This document shows, piece after piece, positions 26,406-38,300 of a DNA stretch of 64,000 nt. The DNA lies in contig JAFWFV010000021.1 in the NCBI GenBank assembly GCA_017515465.1, positions 21,300 to 85,299 of the forward strand. Direction: 5' to 3'. This DNA comes from Clostridiales bacterium. Its GTDB lineage: Bacteria; Bacillota; Clostridia; Saccharofermentanales; Saccharofermentanaceae. The notes beneath the pieces are model-generated. The model saw only the letters and a program-made list of their open reading frames with translations, searched no databases and was not told the DNA's origin. Numbering within the stretch: the stretch's first letter is position 1; every line of letters begins with the position of its first letter. Both the position numbers and the translations under genes were made by a program.

Positions 26406-27416
26406 TCACATCATTCCGTTCTTTACAAGACGGACGACGCAAGTTTCTATGAATTTCCCAAGTTCGCGCTCATAGAGGGCCGGGGCTTTGTCGTAAGCCT
26501 CCATGTGGCCGCCGCTTTCGACCATCACCATGCGCTTGGGACATTTGAGTGAATCAAAGACATGCACCTGCATCCTGGGAGGCGTGATGTTGTCCTGACC
26601 GCACTGGAATATGAGAACAGGAACCTTGATCCTGTGGGCGATGGCCGGGATGTCGTTCTTTTCCATGTCGAATCCCAGATTCTTCTGGGCCAGCTTCCTG
26701 ACTCTCCTCAGATAAGCGGAACAGTCCTTGTGATACCTCTTCTGGCCGCTGACCAGGAGCACGTTGGTGAGCGTATCGCCGGGACAGTCTGCAACCACTC
26801 CGCAGACGTTGGGATCGACTTCCTTTTGCGATGCATAGAGCAGACATGTATCAGCTCCCATGGATCTGCCCATGAGATATATCCTGGCGCCGCTCCCTGC
26901 CCTGGCCTTCATGAACTTGACCCAGTAATCCAGATCAACGCTCTCCATGAGTCCGTAGGAATGAACGTCGCCGCCGCTCATGTGGTGCGCCCTCTGGTGG
27001 ATTATCAGCACGTGGCACTGCATCTGTGTCATGAACAGCTTTGCATAGCATGCCATGTTGGCAGGATGCTCATTGTAGCCGTGGACCAGTATCACGCAGT
27101 TCCTGGTGGAGCGGTCTGCTGAGGGCCTGTAGTAGGCGCACAGAGGCGTGCCGTCGTATGCCTTGATCCTGATGTTGAGGAATTCCATCCTATTGGTGTA
27201 GAACCACGCCAGACCCCTGCCGTAGATGGTGCTCTGATCTATCTTCATGGGTGATCTGTCCACCTGGGGCATTGGCTTTTTCCTGTCAAAGATCTTGTGA
27301 TACATCCTGTTGGTGGTGTTGATGAAAAAGAAGATGTAAAGTCCTGTTATGAGCGCTGCCATAACGAGGACCATAATCGCTATCAGGAGCGGCATGTTAA
27401 CGGCAGCGATCAGCAA
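26406..27416 (-). CDS. Membrane-anchored alpha/beta hydrolase
   Basis: A 336-residue protein with one N-terminal membrane helix (about 8-33) and an alpha/beta hydrolase domain. Motifs: oxyanion region VILVHGYNEHPAN, nucleophile elbow GRSMGAD, acid in QCGQDNITP and His in ESGGHMEAY. Substrate unknown. The start is read as TTG 27416 because a near-perfect GGAGGTGAT lies 6 nt upstream; ATG 27395 is the alternative. It overlaps the aminopeptidase gene by 7 bp, forming a three-gene chain with the acetyltransferase. Confidence 0.85.
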   Translation of the reverse strand: MLIAAVNMPLLIAIMVLVMAALITGLYIFFFINTTNRMYHKIFDRKKPMPQVDRSPMKIDQSTIYGRGLAWFYTNRMEFLNIRIKAYDGTPLCAYYRPSADRSTRNCVILVHGYNEHPANMACYAKLFMTQMQCHVLIIHQRAHHMSGGDVHSYGLMESVDLDYWVKFMKARAGSGARIYLMGRSMGADTCLLYASQKEVDPNVCGVVADCPGDTLTNVLLVSGQKRYHKDCSAYLRRVRKLAQKNLGFDMEKNDIPAIAHRIKVPVLIFQCGQDNITPPRMQVHVFDSLKCPKRMVMVESGGHMEAYDKAPALYERELGKFIETCVVRLVKNGMM

Positions 27417-28675
27417 AATATCACCTCCGGGCTGTCATCCCTGTTGCCGCTGGAAAGCAGCCTGCATCCGTCCTCAGTTACGATCACGTCGTCCTCGATC
27501 CTGAATCCCACACCCCACTCGGGAATGTAAACGCCGGGCTCAACCGCCAGTGTGACACCGGGCACGAAAGGCATGTCGCGGTAATCCTTGGGAAGTGAAT
27601 TGGACAGGTCGTGAACGTCCAGTCCCAGGTGATGCGACGTGTTGTGCCAGTAGTATTTATGCGCTGCGACCGATGCCTCCTGATCGCCCTCGGCCAGGCC
27701 GTGTTCCCTGAGGAAACCATAGGTGATCTCATGCATCTTTCTGTTGAGCTCGTTAAAGGTCATTCCGGGAGCTATTATCTCCCAGCAGGATCTCCTGAGG
27801 TCCCTGATGAGATCCAGGAGTACGATCCTCTTGTCATCTTCACCGCTGCCGTATCCCACAAAGAACACTCTCGATATATCGGCGCAGTAGCCCTTATATC
27901 TCGCACCCACGTCCAGCTGCACGATGCCGCCGTCAGTGACCGTTGCATCCTCATCCCTGCCGGGATCGCTGTGGTGGAGATAGAACGAATTCTTTTCCGT
28001 TGATACGATCGTCCTGAAGGCAAAGATCTCAGATCCGCGCTTCTTCATCTCATACTCGAGCCTGGTGTGAAGATCGTATTCCGTTGCGCCGGGCACGATA
28101 TCCTCCTTCATGGCCTCTATCGCTTCCTCAGTGATCCTGGCAGCCTCTGCTATGAGGGAAGCCTCAGTCTCACTCTTGGCGATCCTCAGGTCAGTTAAGA
28201 TGTCCTTGACATCAATGATGTCATCAGCCGTCCTGAGGGCCGCTGCCTGTGCTCTGACATCCCTTACGGCCTTCATGATGGAAGATCCGTCGAAAGCTAC
28301 CTTCAGATCCGCGTCCTTGACATAGGGATGAGAACTGTCAACGAAAGTATCAACGTCGAATATGGAGGAAACATCTATCCCGCTGATCTCAGAGAGCTCT
28401 TCAAAGTCAGGCCTCTTGCCATGCCAGCGCTCCTGATAATCGTCGTGTGGAAATGCAAAGAGAGCGGTCCCGGATATGCCGTTTTTCTTTACGATCCTGA
28501 GGATCAGACCCTCCAGTTCCAGTCCGGTAAGATAGTAGAAATTCCTGTCAGCCAGAAAGGGATATTCGTCATCCTGGCTCATGGAAGATGCTTCGCCTGA
28601 CAAAATAAACACTACCGTGTTGTCAGGCAATCTCTCTATGAATCTCTGTCTGTTGGAAATGAATAGTTCTACCAC
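27410..28675 (-). CDS. pepP: Xaa-Pro aminopeptidase (aminopeptidase P family)
   Basis: A 421-residue metallopeptidase removing N-terminal residues before proline. The N-terminal creatinase-like domain has DRNFYYLTGLE. The C-terminal pita-bread domain holds the two-metal site: Asp in QLDVGARYKGYCADISR (two), His in HHLGLDVHD, Glu in AVEPGVYIP and Glu in GFRIEDDVIVT. Length is normal. It overlaps both neighbours by 7 bp (28669-28675 and 27410-27416), indicating coupled translation. Confidence 0.94.
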   Translation of the reverse strand: MVELFISNRQRFIERLPDNTVVFILSGEASSMSQDDEYPFLADRNFYYLTGLELEGLILRIVKKNGISGTALFAFPHDDYQERWHGKRPDFEELSEISGIDVSSIFDVDTFVDSSHPYVKDADLKVAFDGSSIMKAVRDVRAQAAALRTADDIIDVKDILTDLRIAKSETEASLIAEAARITEEAIEAMKEDIVPGATEYDLHTRLEYEMKKRGSEIFAFRTIVSTEKNSFYLHHSDPGRDEDATVTDGGIVQLDVGARYKGYCADISRVFFVGYGSGEDDKRIVLLDLIRDLRRSCWEIIAPGMTFNELNRKMHEITYGFLREHGLAEGDQEASVAAHKYYWHNTSHHLGLDVHDLSNSLPKDYRDMPFVPGVTLAVEPGVYIPEWGVGFRIEDDVIVTEDGCRLLSSGNRDDSPEVIFC

Positions 28676-29325
28676 TGCTTGACTCCATCCGAACGAACAT
28701 TGAATTCGTCGAACAGGATCGTGTTATTGACGTAGTTGAGAGTCGCACCCGGGCTCCTCCTGATGAGACCGGGATTACCGATGACGATGGAACCATCAGG
28801 CACGTCAAAATTGACATATGCGCCGGGAGCAATGAGAACGTTGTTGCCGATGGTGATGTTACCGACAATAATCGCATTGGCACCGATCCAGACATAGTTG
28901 CCGATGGTCGGTGAACCCTTCCTCTTGCCTCTGAACTGGGTACCGATAACAACACCTGTTGATACGTTGACGTTATGGCCTATAACGCTCTTGGGGTGTA
29001 TGATCACACGTCCGAAATGCGCGAGATAAAAACCCTTGCCTATATTGGTATCGTAGGGGATCTGTATATGGTACTTCCTGGACAGCCTGTCCAGCCAGAA
29101 GCTGTTGATCTTAAATAAGACCTGATAGTATTTATGTCTCCAACCGTCATAACGTGATATCTGATCGAAGTAATAACGCGTCCTTCTGAGGAAACTGATA
29201 TAACTGAACTCCGGCGAATAGCGGAGCTCATCAATGTAAGTCCTGTATATATTCTTAAATCTACGGGCATTTCCCGTATATCTAAAAAGATCGGAATAAA
29301 CAATGTCTTTTAATTCGTCGTTCAT
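28669..29325 (-). CDS. Serine O-acetyltransferase-like hexapeptide acyltransferase
   Basis: A 218-residue protein with an N-terminal helical part and a left-handed beta-helix. The hexapeptide core includes GFYLAHFGRVIIHPKSVIG, then TIGNYVWIGANAIIVGNITIG and NPGLIRRSPG. It resembles CysE-like serine acetyltransferases or sugar O-acetyltransferases. No cysK lies nearby, so a cysteine-synthesis role is not supported by context. ATG 29325 follows GGAGGTTAGA and replaces an upstream in-frame ATG (29379). Confidence 0.78.
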   Translation of the reverse strand: MNDELKDIVYSDLFRYTGNARRFKNIYRTYIDELRYSPEFSYISFLRRTRYYFDQISRYDGWRHKYYQVLFKINSFWLDRLSRKYHIQIPYDTNIGKGFYLAHFGRVIIHPKSVIGHNVNVSTGVVIGTQFRGKRKGSPTIGNYVWIGANAIIVGNITIGNNVLIAPGAYVNFDVPDGSIVIGNPGLIRRSPGATLNYVNNTILFDEFNVRSDGVKQW

Positions 29326-29452
29326 TCTAACCTCCAATTTCCTACCAATCATTTTATAACTCTTGAAACAATAACACAAGCAAACGGAAGGTATTTTAAC
29401 ATTGTTACAAAAGATTTACCAAATATCACTTACCCCATACCCCGAAAGATAC

Positions 29453-29458
29453 TATAAT
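29453..29458 (+). promoter_or_regulatory. Possible -10 box of the galKT operon
   Basis: TATAAT at 29453-29458, 30 bp upstream of the galK start. No clear -35 box was found at 16-18 bp. Confidence 0.4.
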
Positions 29459-29488
29459 CATTGTATCTTCTGGCATTTGGAGGTTCCC

Positions 29489-30772
29489 ATGAGACCAATT
29501 AACGAGCTGATCACGGAGCTTAAGCAAGGCGGTTTCGGCGAGAGTATTCTGGACATCTGTTCGGACAGTTTCCGGGTGGATTACGAGAGAGAACGATATA
29601 TCAAAGCCCTGGAGACATATAGAGAAACATTCCCCGGTGATGAAGTTTCCATATTCAGTGCTCCCGGCAGGACTGAGGTGTGCGGAAATCACACGGATCA
29701 CCAGCACGGACAGGTCCTGGCAGCCTCGATCAACAGGGATGCGATAGCAGTCGCTTCCCCGAGATCTGACGGCAGGATCAGCCTGTTATCCGATGGCCGC
29801 CCCCTATTCGAAGCGGATATCTCGGATCTGGAAAAGGATCCCGCTGATACAGGCACCACCAGAGCCCTCATCAGAGGCGTTCTCCGCGGTCTCAAGGACA
29901 TGGGTCACGAGATAGGGGGCTTTAACGCCTATGTCACCAGTGACGTTCTGACAGGTGCGGGCCTGTCCTCCTCTGCCGCTTTCGAAACGGTATTGGGAAC
30001 GATAATAAACGGCTTATATAACCACATGCTCATCTCCCCCGTTGACATTGCCAAAGCCGGACAGTTTGCCGAGAACACCTTCTTTGGCAAGCCATGCGGT
30101 CTCATGGATCAGATGGCATGCTCCGTGGGAGATCTCATCCACATAGATTTTGCAGATCCAAAGGAACCTGCCATAGATACGTTGTCCCTGGACCTGAACA
30201 AGTTCGGCATGAGCCTCATCATCACAGACACCAAGGGATCCCACGCAGACCTGACTGCTGACTACGCAGCCGTGCCGAAGGAAATGAAGAGCGTTGCCAA
30301 TCTCTTTGGCAAGAGCTTTCTGAGGGATATAGACGAGGAAGACATCCTCAATAACATCAACTTCGTCAGAAGGGAATGCGGTGACCGCGCAGTCATGAGA
30401 GCGCTCCATTTCTTTGAAGAGAACAGGCGTGTCGCAAGGGCTGCAGATGCCATCAGGAACAACGATATCTCCTCTTTCCTGGAGTGCATCAGACAGTCTG
30501 GTGATTCCTCCTTCAGATATCTGCAGAACGTCTATACCAACAGCGATACATACCATCAGAACGTATCAGTCGCCCTCATGCTCAGCGACAGGCTCCTGAA
30601 AGGCGGCAAGGGCATCTCCAGAGTCCACGGAGGAGGCTTTGCAGGCACCATCCAGGCCTACGTCAGGAACGAAGACGCAGATGAGTACAGGAACGAGATG
30701 GACAAGGTCTTTGGAAATGGCTCATCCAGCATACTTAAGATTCGTAAATACGGAGGCATCAAGATCACATGA
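29489..30772 (+). CDS. galK: Galactokinase
   Basis: A 427-residue GHMP kinase phosphorylating galactose to galactose 1-phosphate (Leloir pathway). Signature 1 reads APGRTEVCGNHTDHQHG, with GNHTDH in place of the usual GEHTDY, a variant of clostridial GalK. The ATP-binding motif is TGAGLSSSAAFE and the third GHMP motif HGGGFAGTIQAYV. ATG 29489 has GGAGGTT upstream. It overlaps galT by 4 bp. Confidence 0.95.
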   Translation: MRPINELITELKQGGFGESILDICSDSFRVDYERERYIKALETYRETFPGDEVSIFSAPGRTEVCGNHTDHQHGQVLAASINRDAIAVASPRSDGRISLLSDGRPLFEADISDLEKDPADTGTTRALIRGVLRGLKDMGHEIGGFNAYVTSDVLTGAGLSSSAAFETVLGTIINGLYNHMLISPVDIAKAGQFAENTFFGKPCGLMDQMACSVGDLIHIDFADPKEPAIDTLSLDLNKFGMSLIITDTKGSHADLTADYAAVPKEMKSVANLFGKSFLRDIDEEDILNNINFVRRECGDRAVMRALHFFEENRRVARAADAIRNNDISSFLECIRQSGDSSFRYLQNVYTNSDTYHQNVSVALMLSDRLLKGGKGISRVHGGGFAGTIQAYVRNEDADEYRNEMDKVFGNGSSSILKIRKYGGIKIT

Positions 30773-32253
30773 ACACTCTCATAAACGAACTCATAAACTA
30801 CGGCATCAAAAAAGGGCTGATAGCAGAAGACGACAAGGTCTTCATATCAAACAGCCTCATCGCCCTTTTCGGCATCGACAGTTTCGGCGAGGAGGAAACA
30901 CAGGATATGCCCCTGCCTGACATCCTGAAGGGCATGTGTGACTACGCCATGGAAAAAGGCATCATCGAAACTGATACAGTAACAAGCCGTGACCTCTTCG
31001 ACACAAAGATCATGGGGTTGATAACACCCCTTCCCTCCACTGTCAGGGCAGAGTTCAACAAGAGATATGCAATATCACCGAAGGAAGCCACAGACTGGTA
31101 CTACGAGCTTTCACAGAACACCAACTACATCAGACGTGACAGGATCAGCAAGGATGAGAAATGGACGGCAGAAACACCTTTCGGGGACATTGACATAACC
31201 ATCAATCTCAGTAAGCCGGAGAAAGATCCCAGAGACATCGCCGCAGCAGGAAAGGCAAAGAGTTCAGGCTATCCCAAATGCCTCCTGTGCATGGAAAACG
31301 AAGGCTATTCAGGAAACGTCTCCCACCCTGCCCGCCAGAACCACAGGATAATACCCATCAGGCTCGCAGGACAGGATTATTTCCTCCAGTATTCACCCTA
31401 CGTTTACTATAACGAGCACTGCATCGTATTCAACAAAGAGCATACCCCCATGGTCATAGACCGTGCCGTGTTTACCAAGCTTCTGGACTTTGTTGAGCAG
31501 TTCCCGCACTACATCGTCGGATCCAACGCAGATCTGCCCATCGTTGGCGGCTCCATCCTCAGCCACGACCACTTCCAGGGCGGCGGATACGAATTCCCCA
31601 TGGCGAGGGCAAAGGTGGAAAAGGAGATCACCTTCCCAGGCTTTGAAGACGTCGATGCAGGCATAGTAAGATGGCCTCTGACGGTCATCCGCCTCAATTC
31701 CGGGAACAAGGAAAGGATTGTGGAACTCTCCGACAGGATCCTCAGGAGCTGGAGAGAATACACTGATGAGGACGCCTTCATCTACGCCTATACGGACGGC
31801 GTCCCGCACAACACAATAACACCCATCGCCAGGATGAGAGACGGCAACTATGAACTGGATCTGGTATTAAGGAATAACATCACCACAGAGGAGTGCCCGC
31901 TGGGATACTACCACCCTCATTCCCAGTACCACCACATCAAGAAAGAGAACATCGGACTCATCGAAGTTATGGGCCTGGCCGTCCTCCCCTCCAGACTGAA
32001 AAAAGAACTGTCCGATCTGGAGGACGCCATCAGGGCCGGCAGGGACCTAAGGCAGGATGAAGTACTGTCCAAGCATGCAGACTGGGTAGATGAATGGATA
32101 GATAACTACGACCCCCACAGGGATGATCTCGGCGAGATGATCCGCAGGGAGGTCGGTATAGTATTCTCCCACGTCCTGGAGGACGCGGGAGTCTACAAAT
32201 TAACAGATAAAGGCAGGAACGATCTGATGAGGTTCATCAGCCAGGTCCGCTGA
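30769..32253 (+). CDS. galT: UDP-glucose-hexose-1-phosphate uridylyltransferase, class II
   Basis: A 494-residue Firmicutes-type GalT exchanging galactose 1-phosphate with UDP-glucose. Segments DWYYELSQNTNYIRRDRI, QNHRIIPIRLAGQDYFLQYS and ILSHDHFQGGGYEFPM (active-site region) match class II. It is translationally coupled to galK. No galE or galactose transporter lies in the window. Confidence 0.95.
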   Translation: MNTLINELINYGIKKGLIAEDDKVFISNSLIALFGIDSFGEEETQDMPLPDILKGMCDYAMEKGIIETDTVTSRDLFDTKIMGLITPLPSTVRAEFNKRYAISPKEATDWYYELSQNTNYIRRDRISKDEKWTAETPFGDIDITINLSKPEKDPRDIAAAGKAKSSGYPKCLLCMENEGYSGNVSHPARQNHRIIPIRLAGQDYFLQYSPYVYYNEHCIVFNKEHTPMVIDRAVFTKLLDFVEQFPHYIVGSNADLPIVGGSILSHDHFQGGGYEFPMARAKVEKEITFPGFEDVDAGIVRWPLTVIRLNSGNKERIVELSDRILRSWREYTDEDAFIYAYTDGVPHNTITPIARMRDGNYELDLVLRNNITTEECPLGYYHPHSQYHHIKKENIGLIEVMGLAVLPSRLKKELSDLEDAIRAGRDLRQDEVLSKHADWVDEWIDNYDPHRDDLGEMIRREVGIVFSHVLEDAGVYKLTDKGRNDLMRFISQVR

Positions 32254-32310
32254 TCAGCTGGCCTGCTGCAAAGCCTCCAGGAATACTTGATCTGAGGTTT
32301 TAGTTATTAG

Positions 32311-32330
32311 AACCCCGCACATGCGGGGTT
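32311..32330 (+). terminator. galKT terminator, possibly bidirectional
   Basis: An 8-bp stem (AACCCCGC and complement) with loop ACAT and a T-rich tail on the plus strand. It also lies just past the stop of the convergent giant gene and may serve both. Confidence 0.8.
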
Positions 32331-32349
32331 TGTTGTTGGTCTGATACGA

Positions 32350-35300
32350 TCAATTCAACTTCAAGAACTCATGATTTACCTTCGCGTTCGTATAGATCAG
32401 AGAATCACTCGCATAGCTTCCGTTAATAGTATCATTGCTTGCATCAAGGAGAGAAACCGCAAGAATTACCTTGTAATTTGCATATTCTGTAAAGTCATCT
32501 CCCGTCTTGGCGTTGAAACCGATGTAGATATTAATATATCCGTTTTCATCAACCGGGAATCCGGAAGCAGGCTTTGGAATCGTCAAGGTAAACGTCTCTC
32601 CAGTATTATTCGGGATTGGAACAATAGCATCATAATCACCACATACAATACGCAGATTCGTCGTATTTGCTTCTGTAACCGGTGCACCGCTGTCATTCGG
32701 TGTCACTTCATGTGTAGACGAATCACGTCTGACAGCTCCCCAGTAGCTGTTTAAACTGGAAACATTCTGATAGCTTGCAGACGTATATGGTCCGCCTGCA
32801 GGCGAATCTGTCTTTTTCTGCAATGATAATGTAAGCTGGAGTGTGGTTGCATCACTCAGTGCCCCTTCAATATTCTGAACGTAATACTGTGCTATCGTAT
32901 CAATCGGCATATATTCATTCATCGAATATCTTCCGCTCACACCGAGTCTTGAATAGTTTTCACTCGGATACCCATCCGTATCATAGCTGTCCAGTTCGTA
33001 TCTTCCATTATAGCTGAGAGTAGCAGATTCATATGACTGCCTGTAGAAGATATGCTTATTTGCATCAAGCTCTTCAATCGGCACGGACATACTCGAGAAG
33101 GCAAGACTGTCGGCATCATATGCCAGATTTGAGGCGGCTCTGACGCTTACGCCCGTATCGGCGTTTACCTTCTGAGGGAATTCAGCAATATAATTATCAA
33201 AATCAAGTCTTATTCTTGAATATATAGTTACTCCGCTGCTGCTTAGGACAGTATTACCTCCGTTAACCGTGACCACATTGATGTAACTGTCTTCCCGATG
33301 GATATCTGATGTATTAATTTGAGTAAACCCTTCCATATCCTCTGTATCTGTCGGAATTGGCGTTCCAACGCTGTACCATGCCTTTATTCCATCATTTTCA
33401 ATGCCGTATATTGTATTCAGCATATTCCCATCTTCTCCTTTTCTGTCAAGATAAAGGTTAAATGAGTGATAAATATCTGCATTTACAGAGTTTAGAATAC
33501 TGACTATATTGACATCCTTAGCCGTGATAGTTGTTGTTGCATAAATGTTCAGTGTATGGTTTCCGGCGTCAATCTCCAGATTATTAGGCAAAACGGTCAA
33601 AGAAGTTGTCTGATCAAAGAGATTACCAATATAAACCTGGCGATTTACGGCATTTTCTCCGTTATAATTTCCAGATGCGTAATAACAATTGACCTTGGCC
33701 GATTTTGTTATTGCATTATTGGTACCGCTTGCGTAGCTCGGTGCCGCAAAGCTTTCAGGCGTTCTGATATAGTATCCGTAGAGGCTATTATCATTTCCAG
33801 ATCCGGGTACATAAATGCTGATATAGTAATTCTCGTAGATGTCGCCTGATTCCAGCGAAATGTTATACGCACCGCCATTGCCTACATATTCATAATAAGT
33901 CTTTACACCTGCGGAATTCTCCGTGTAGATGTAGTGGGTAGCACCTGTATTTTCAGGAGTACCTTCCCCACTATACTCATTATACATTCCAGTGTTTGCA
34001 ACCTCAGGTTCAACTGCCGTAAGCTTCATTGCTATCAGCTCATTCAGTGTGCTTACTTCGAACGGATTATCGTTGCGGTCTGTAAACTTTGTAAGATCAA
34101 ATCTGATCCTGGTGGTAGTTTCTGAAGTATTACCTGTGGTGACTGTTACACTATTGCGTGCAAAATCAGTTTCATTTAATTCAACCTGATACTTTTTATC
34201 ATGATCACCATTAGGGTCAACAAGTATCATGTAAGCATTAGCCGGAAGCATTGAAGTTGCATTATGACTTGTCTTATCAAGATAGAAATACTTGTTGTGG
34301 CTCCAGTTCAGATTACCGGAATTGATCAATGCTACTATGTCACTCCTGTTGTAAGTATATCTGATATAGGTGGTATACCATGTGTTCAGATTATCAACAT
34401 GCGTATCAAGACCTGTTTCTGAAAGCCTTGTCGAATAAGGATTGACGTCCGGTGTACCGTAAGCAGTATATGATGCTGAATCGGTTCCGTTCAAAACAGC
34501 CGCGGTGAAGGTAATCTCCATTTCCTTGATAGTGTATACCGGGATATACAGATGGTATGCGACCTTATCCGTATGGAGCGGATCCTTAAACTGTATATCG
34601 ACAAGTGTGAATGTTTCTCCATTTACTGAAGACGAATCTGCATATGCACCGTTCAGACTTAATTCCCCACCTGAGTAAGACAATCCATGCTGCGTTGAAG
34701 TTCTTGTTGTGTCAATAACAAACTTTCCGCCATCCAGCTTACATGTATTTATAACAATATCAAAATAACTATCGTTTGCATCAGTTCCGACATAGTCCGT
34801 CTCCGTATTGGTAACGAGCTGTGCATATCGATTAATGAGATTTGTTGTCTCCTGCGTATTATTATTTGCTATTACTATGCAAGCGAAATTGTCATAAGCC
34901 TGAGCAGATGTATATCCCTTTTCATCGTAATAGTTCGAAATACGGTCACCATCATTACCCACCATACGCTGCATGTAGTAACTGATCGTGTGATTGTTAT
35001 AAATCGTATCATCACTAAAAGTGGTGTATCGGCGCGAATAATTCGTAGCACTTGTATCTGTGAGTTTCGTATCCTCATAGATTTTCAGCGCCATAGTCTC
35101 TTCTGCAGTCTTTCCACTGTAATCAGCTGAAGTCGATGCAGAATCGCTCAGCACTGCCGCATCGCTTGAGATGATCTCATCGTCGCCCATTGAGGACTGA
35201 GGATTGATATTTACGTATGGATACTTAGGCATAATAACATTATCGGTATTGTTAAATGTAGAAATATCGGTCGAATATTCAAGCTCGGTCTCGCCCTCCG

Positions 35301-38300
35301 GAATCGAGCCTCCACAAGCCTCTCCATAGTCAGCAAAAACGAAGGAAGCATTAGAGAAGGTTGCTCTGTTTCCGACATTACGCTCGTATCCGTTTCCGTA
35401 GATACCTACTCCCGCAAACTTAATATCAGTGGTGTTATCACTGCTGTCAACATAGCCAATCCAAGCACCTTTATTGTTACTTCCGATTATTACGGTATCG
35501 AGCTTAATATTGTAACCGAGTATTTTATTATTGCTGCTTGTACTTCGTCTTACGACTTGCCCTATAGCACCACCTCCATAGTTGTTACCAGCGCCGATAG
35601 TACAATCTTCCACAGAACTGTCATGTATATAACAAGTAATAGATTTGTTAGCAGCTTGTGCGCCAGTATAACCTATAAAGCCACCGACATATGCTGTAGA
35701 TGCATTAGAAGTAATCGTATAATTTGAAACCTTGGAGTCTGATATCTCGATATTGGGATTTCCGTCTGTATAGACATTTCCACAACCAAGAAAACCTCCG
35801 GCATATCCATTATTTGCCATGTTATTGCCCGTGATTGTATTATTACTGCTGGTATTTCCAACCATCTTGCAATTATCGATTTTTATGCTGTACGGAGACC
35901 ACTCGTTAATCCATTTACCTCCATAAAAGCCGCCTGCATAATGACCATTTACATTGATTTCCTGAACAGTACAGTTATAGAATACTGTTTCACAAGAATT
36001 ACCGCCCTTGTCTTTTGGCTGCATAAGCCCTACCAATCCTCCGGCATACCTTGTTTTATCACTTCCTATTGTTATAGTTTCACCTTCTGCCGGCATAACC
36101 TTCATATCGTATACTTTACAGCCGTTTCCTGCAAAGCCTACAAGTCCGCCGGCTGTCGTATAGTATTCAATGCTATCATCAGCAAATCCAAAATCCTTGA
36201 TTGTTACTGTTGAGAACTTTGTTAAATCTTCATTCAGTGTAGTTTCGGTTGTGCCTGCTGTTCCAAAAATACGAACGCCACCCTCAAGAACCTTTCCTAC
36301 AAAGCAACCCATACCATTACGAGCTCTGGAGGAATTATCTGCAGTATTGGATCCCCATTCTATAGCATTTGCAGATGACATTTTAATCGATATATTTGTC
36401 GCGCTGCACTCCCTGACAGTTACCAGAACAGTAGTATCGCTGGTTCCTGAAAAGCCCAGCAAACCGCCTACAAAGTCAGCACCATTCACCATCAGATTAT
36501 TCAGTCTTATTTTGTTGAAAGTCAGGCTAATTCCATTGCCACTCCAACCGCAAACACCGCCGACGCTTAACCACAAAGACTTTTGCGAACGCCCTGTTGT
36601 GACAAGAGCCAATTCCTGATTGTGTGTAGCATAAGTGTTATTGAAGATTTCCGTATTTACAGAACCCGATAGGATAAAATCCTTAATTTGACTTGAAGAG
36701 TCCTTTGTGATTACATTATCGAACAGACCAATTCCATGATTATCGTTCGTACCACCAGTTACATTACCATAGTATTCCTGGCTGTCACTGCTCAAATCCT
36801 GTGTAGTGCCTGCATGAAGTACATCAAAGTAATTATCTGTCTGAAACTTATTCAAATAAACATCTTGATCAATAGTACAGCCTTTTCCATCAAAGGTATC
36901 TATCTTCATTCCATACTTTGCGCCTACATTTGCAACAGTATCATATATACCAACACAACCAAGTCCCCTGAAACTATCAGGCAGCTGATAAGAAACACTG
37001 GTTGACAGATTGATATCGTAATAACCCATTGTGCTTGTTACACAGCGAGCAGGATAAGCAATTGTGTTTGTATTGGTTACTGTTGTTGTTATAGTCGTTG
37101 TTGTTACGGTTGGACCTGGGGTTTCAATATAAAAATCTATATTACCATCTGGCCCCTTATTTTGACCAGTAAATCCCATAGATGATTGTCCCGGATTTCG
37201 TAATGCAAGGAATCTTCGAGTTTCAGTACCAGCGCCTGTGGGTTCACCTTCAATTTTCCAATTGCCACCTTCGGTGTAAATTGAAAAATATAACGGATTA
37301 TCACTTGATATTAAGTTTCTAGAATTATTTGTAAATCCGATATACTTGAGTGCACCATTAGAAACATATGAAATAGTATATTTTCCAGCATGTTCACCTG
37401 ATTTTTGTCTCGTAAACAATAACACGGTCGCATCATCGATATTTTCAGTTGCTTTAAAACCATATTGACCTGTATTAAACACATCCATATAATACCTTTT
37501 ATTATTGTTGGCATAAACGGAAATAGCGAGGCTTTTCCCATCTAAATCAGTTCCAGTAAAAGGATCAATACTTCCAGGCAAAGTGCTTTCTACGACTACA
37601 GGGTCTCCCTCTACAGATGTAGAAATGATTTTTAATCCCCCCACCGTGTAATGACTGATTATATACGGTAAAGCTATATTTGCAGCTGTATCATAACCTA
37701 CATATGTAGTGTAATCGCTGCTTGAAGATGAATCAGTACCAACATCTTCATAAGTCGCAGTATGACTCATACCATAAATATTGCCATCATAATTGCCATA
37801 GGATAATGAGCAGGGATAACTACTCATTGAATCATCAATGTCCGTTATGGTTCTAGTTTGACGAATTGTTCTATTACCACTTTCATCAGTCACATCTGAT
37901 GTCACAACAGTATCATCATTATGTGTGCCACCGCTATTGGGATCATTTAATGTCTGTGCCGTTCCAGCACCAGACTGAGTAATTAATGACAGCACAAACA
38001 AAGCCTGTGAATTAGGTACGTTAATACTACCATTAACAGACCCGCTTTCAGGTATGCTGGTCACATCCAGTTTCTCATCAAGGTTTGGGTTCAGGTCCGC
38101 AATGGTGTAGTGCTTGGTCCCGTTTCTGAGCGTGTGAGTCACACCTGAGCGGGAGCTGTTACCATCATCGTGATAATGCCCATCTTCAGTGACAGAGAAC
38201 TGCGTTACTGCTGCCCCGGAGGCATCTTTAGCATATCCGCCCGTCTCGTTGACAGCGTAGCCGTTGATGACTCGCCCAACCAACGGGTTGACATAGATAG

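Noticed and set aside
30014..30556. 180-residue minus-strand ORF opposite galK
   Set aside because: It is antisense to all GHMP motifs of galactokinase and has no start signal.
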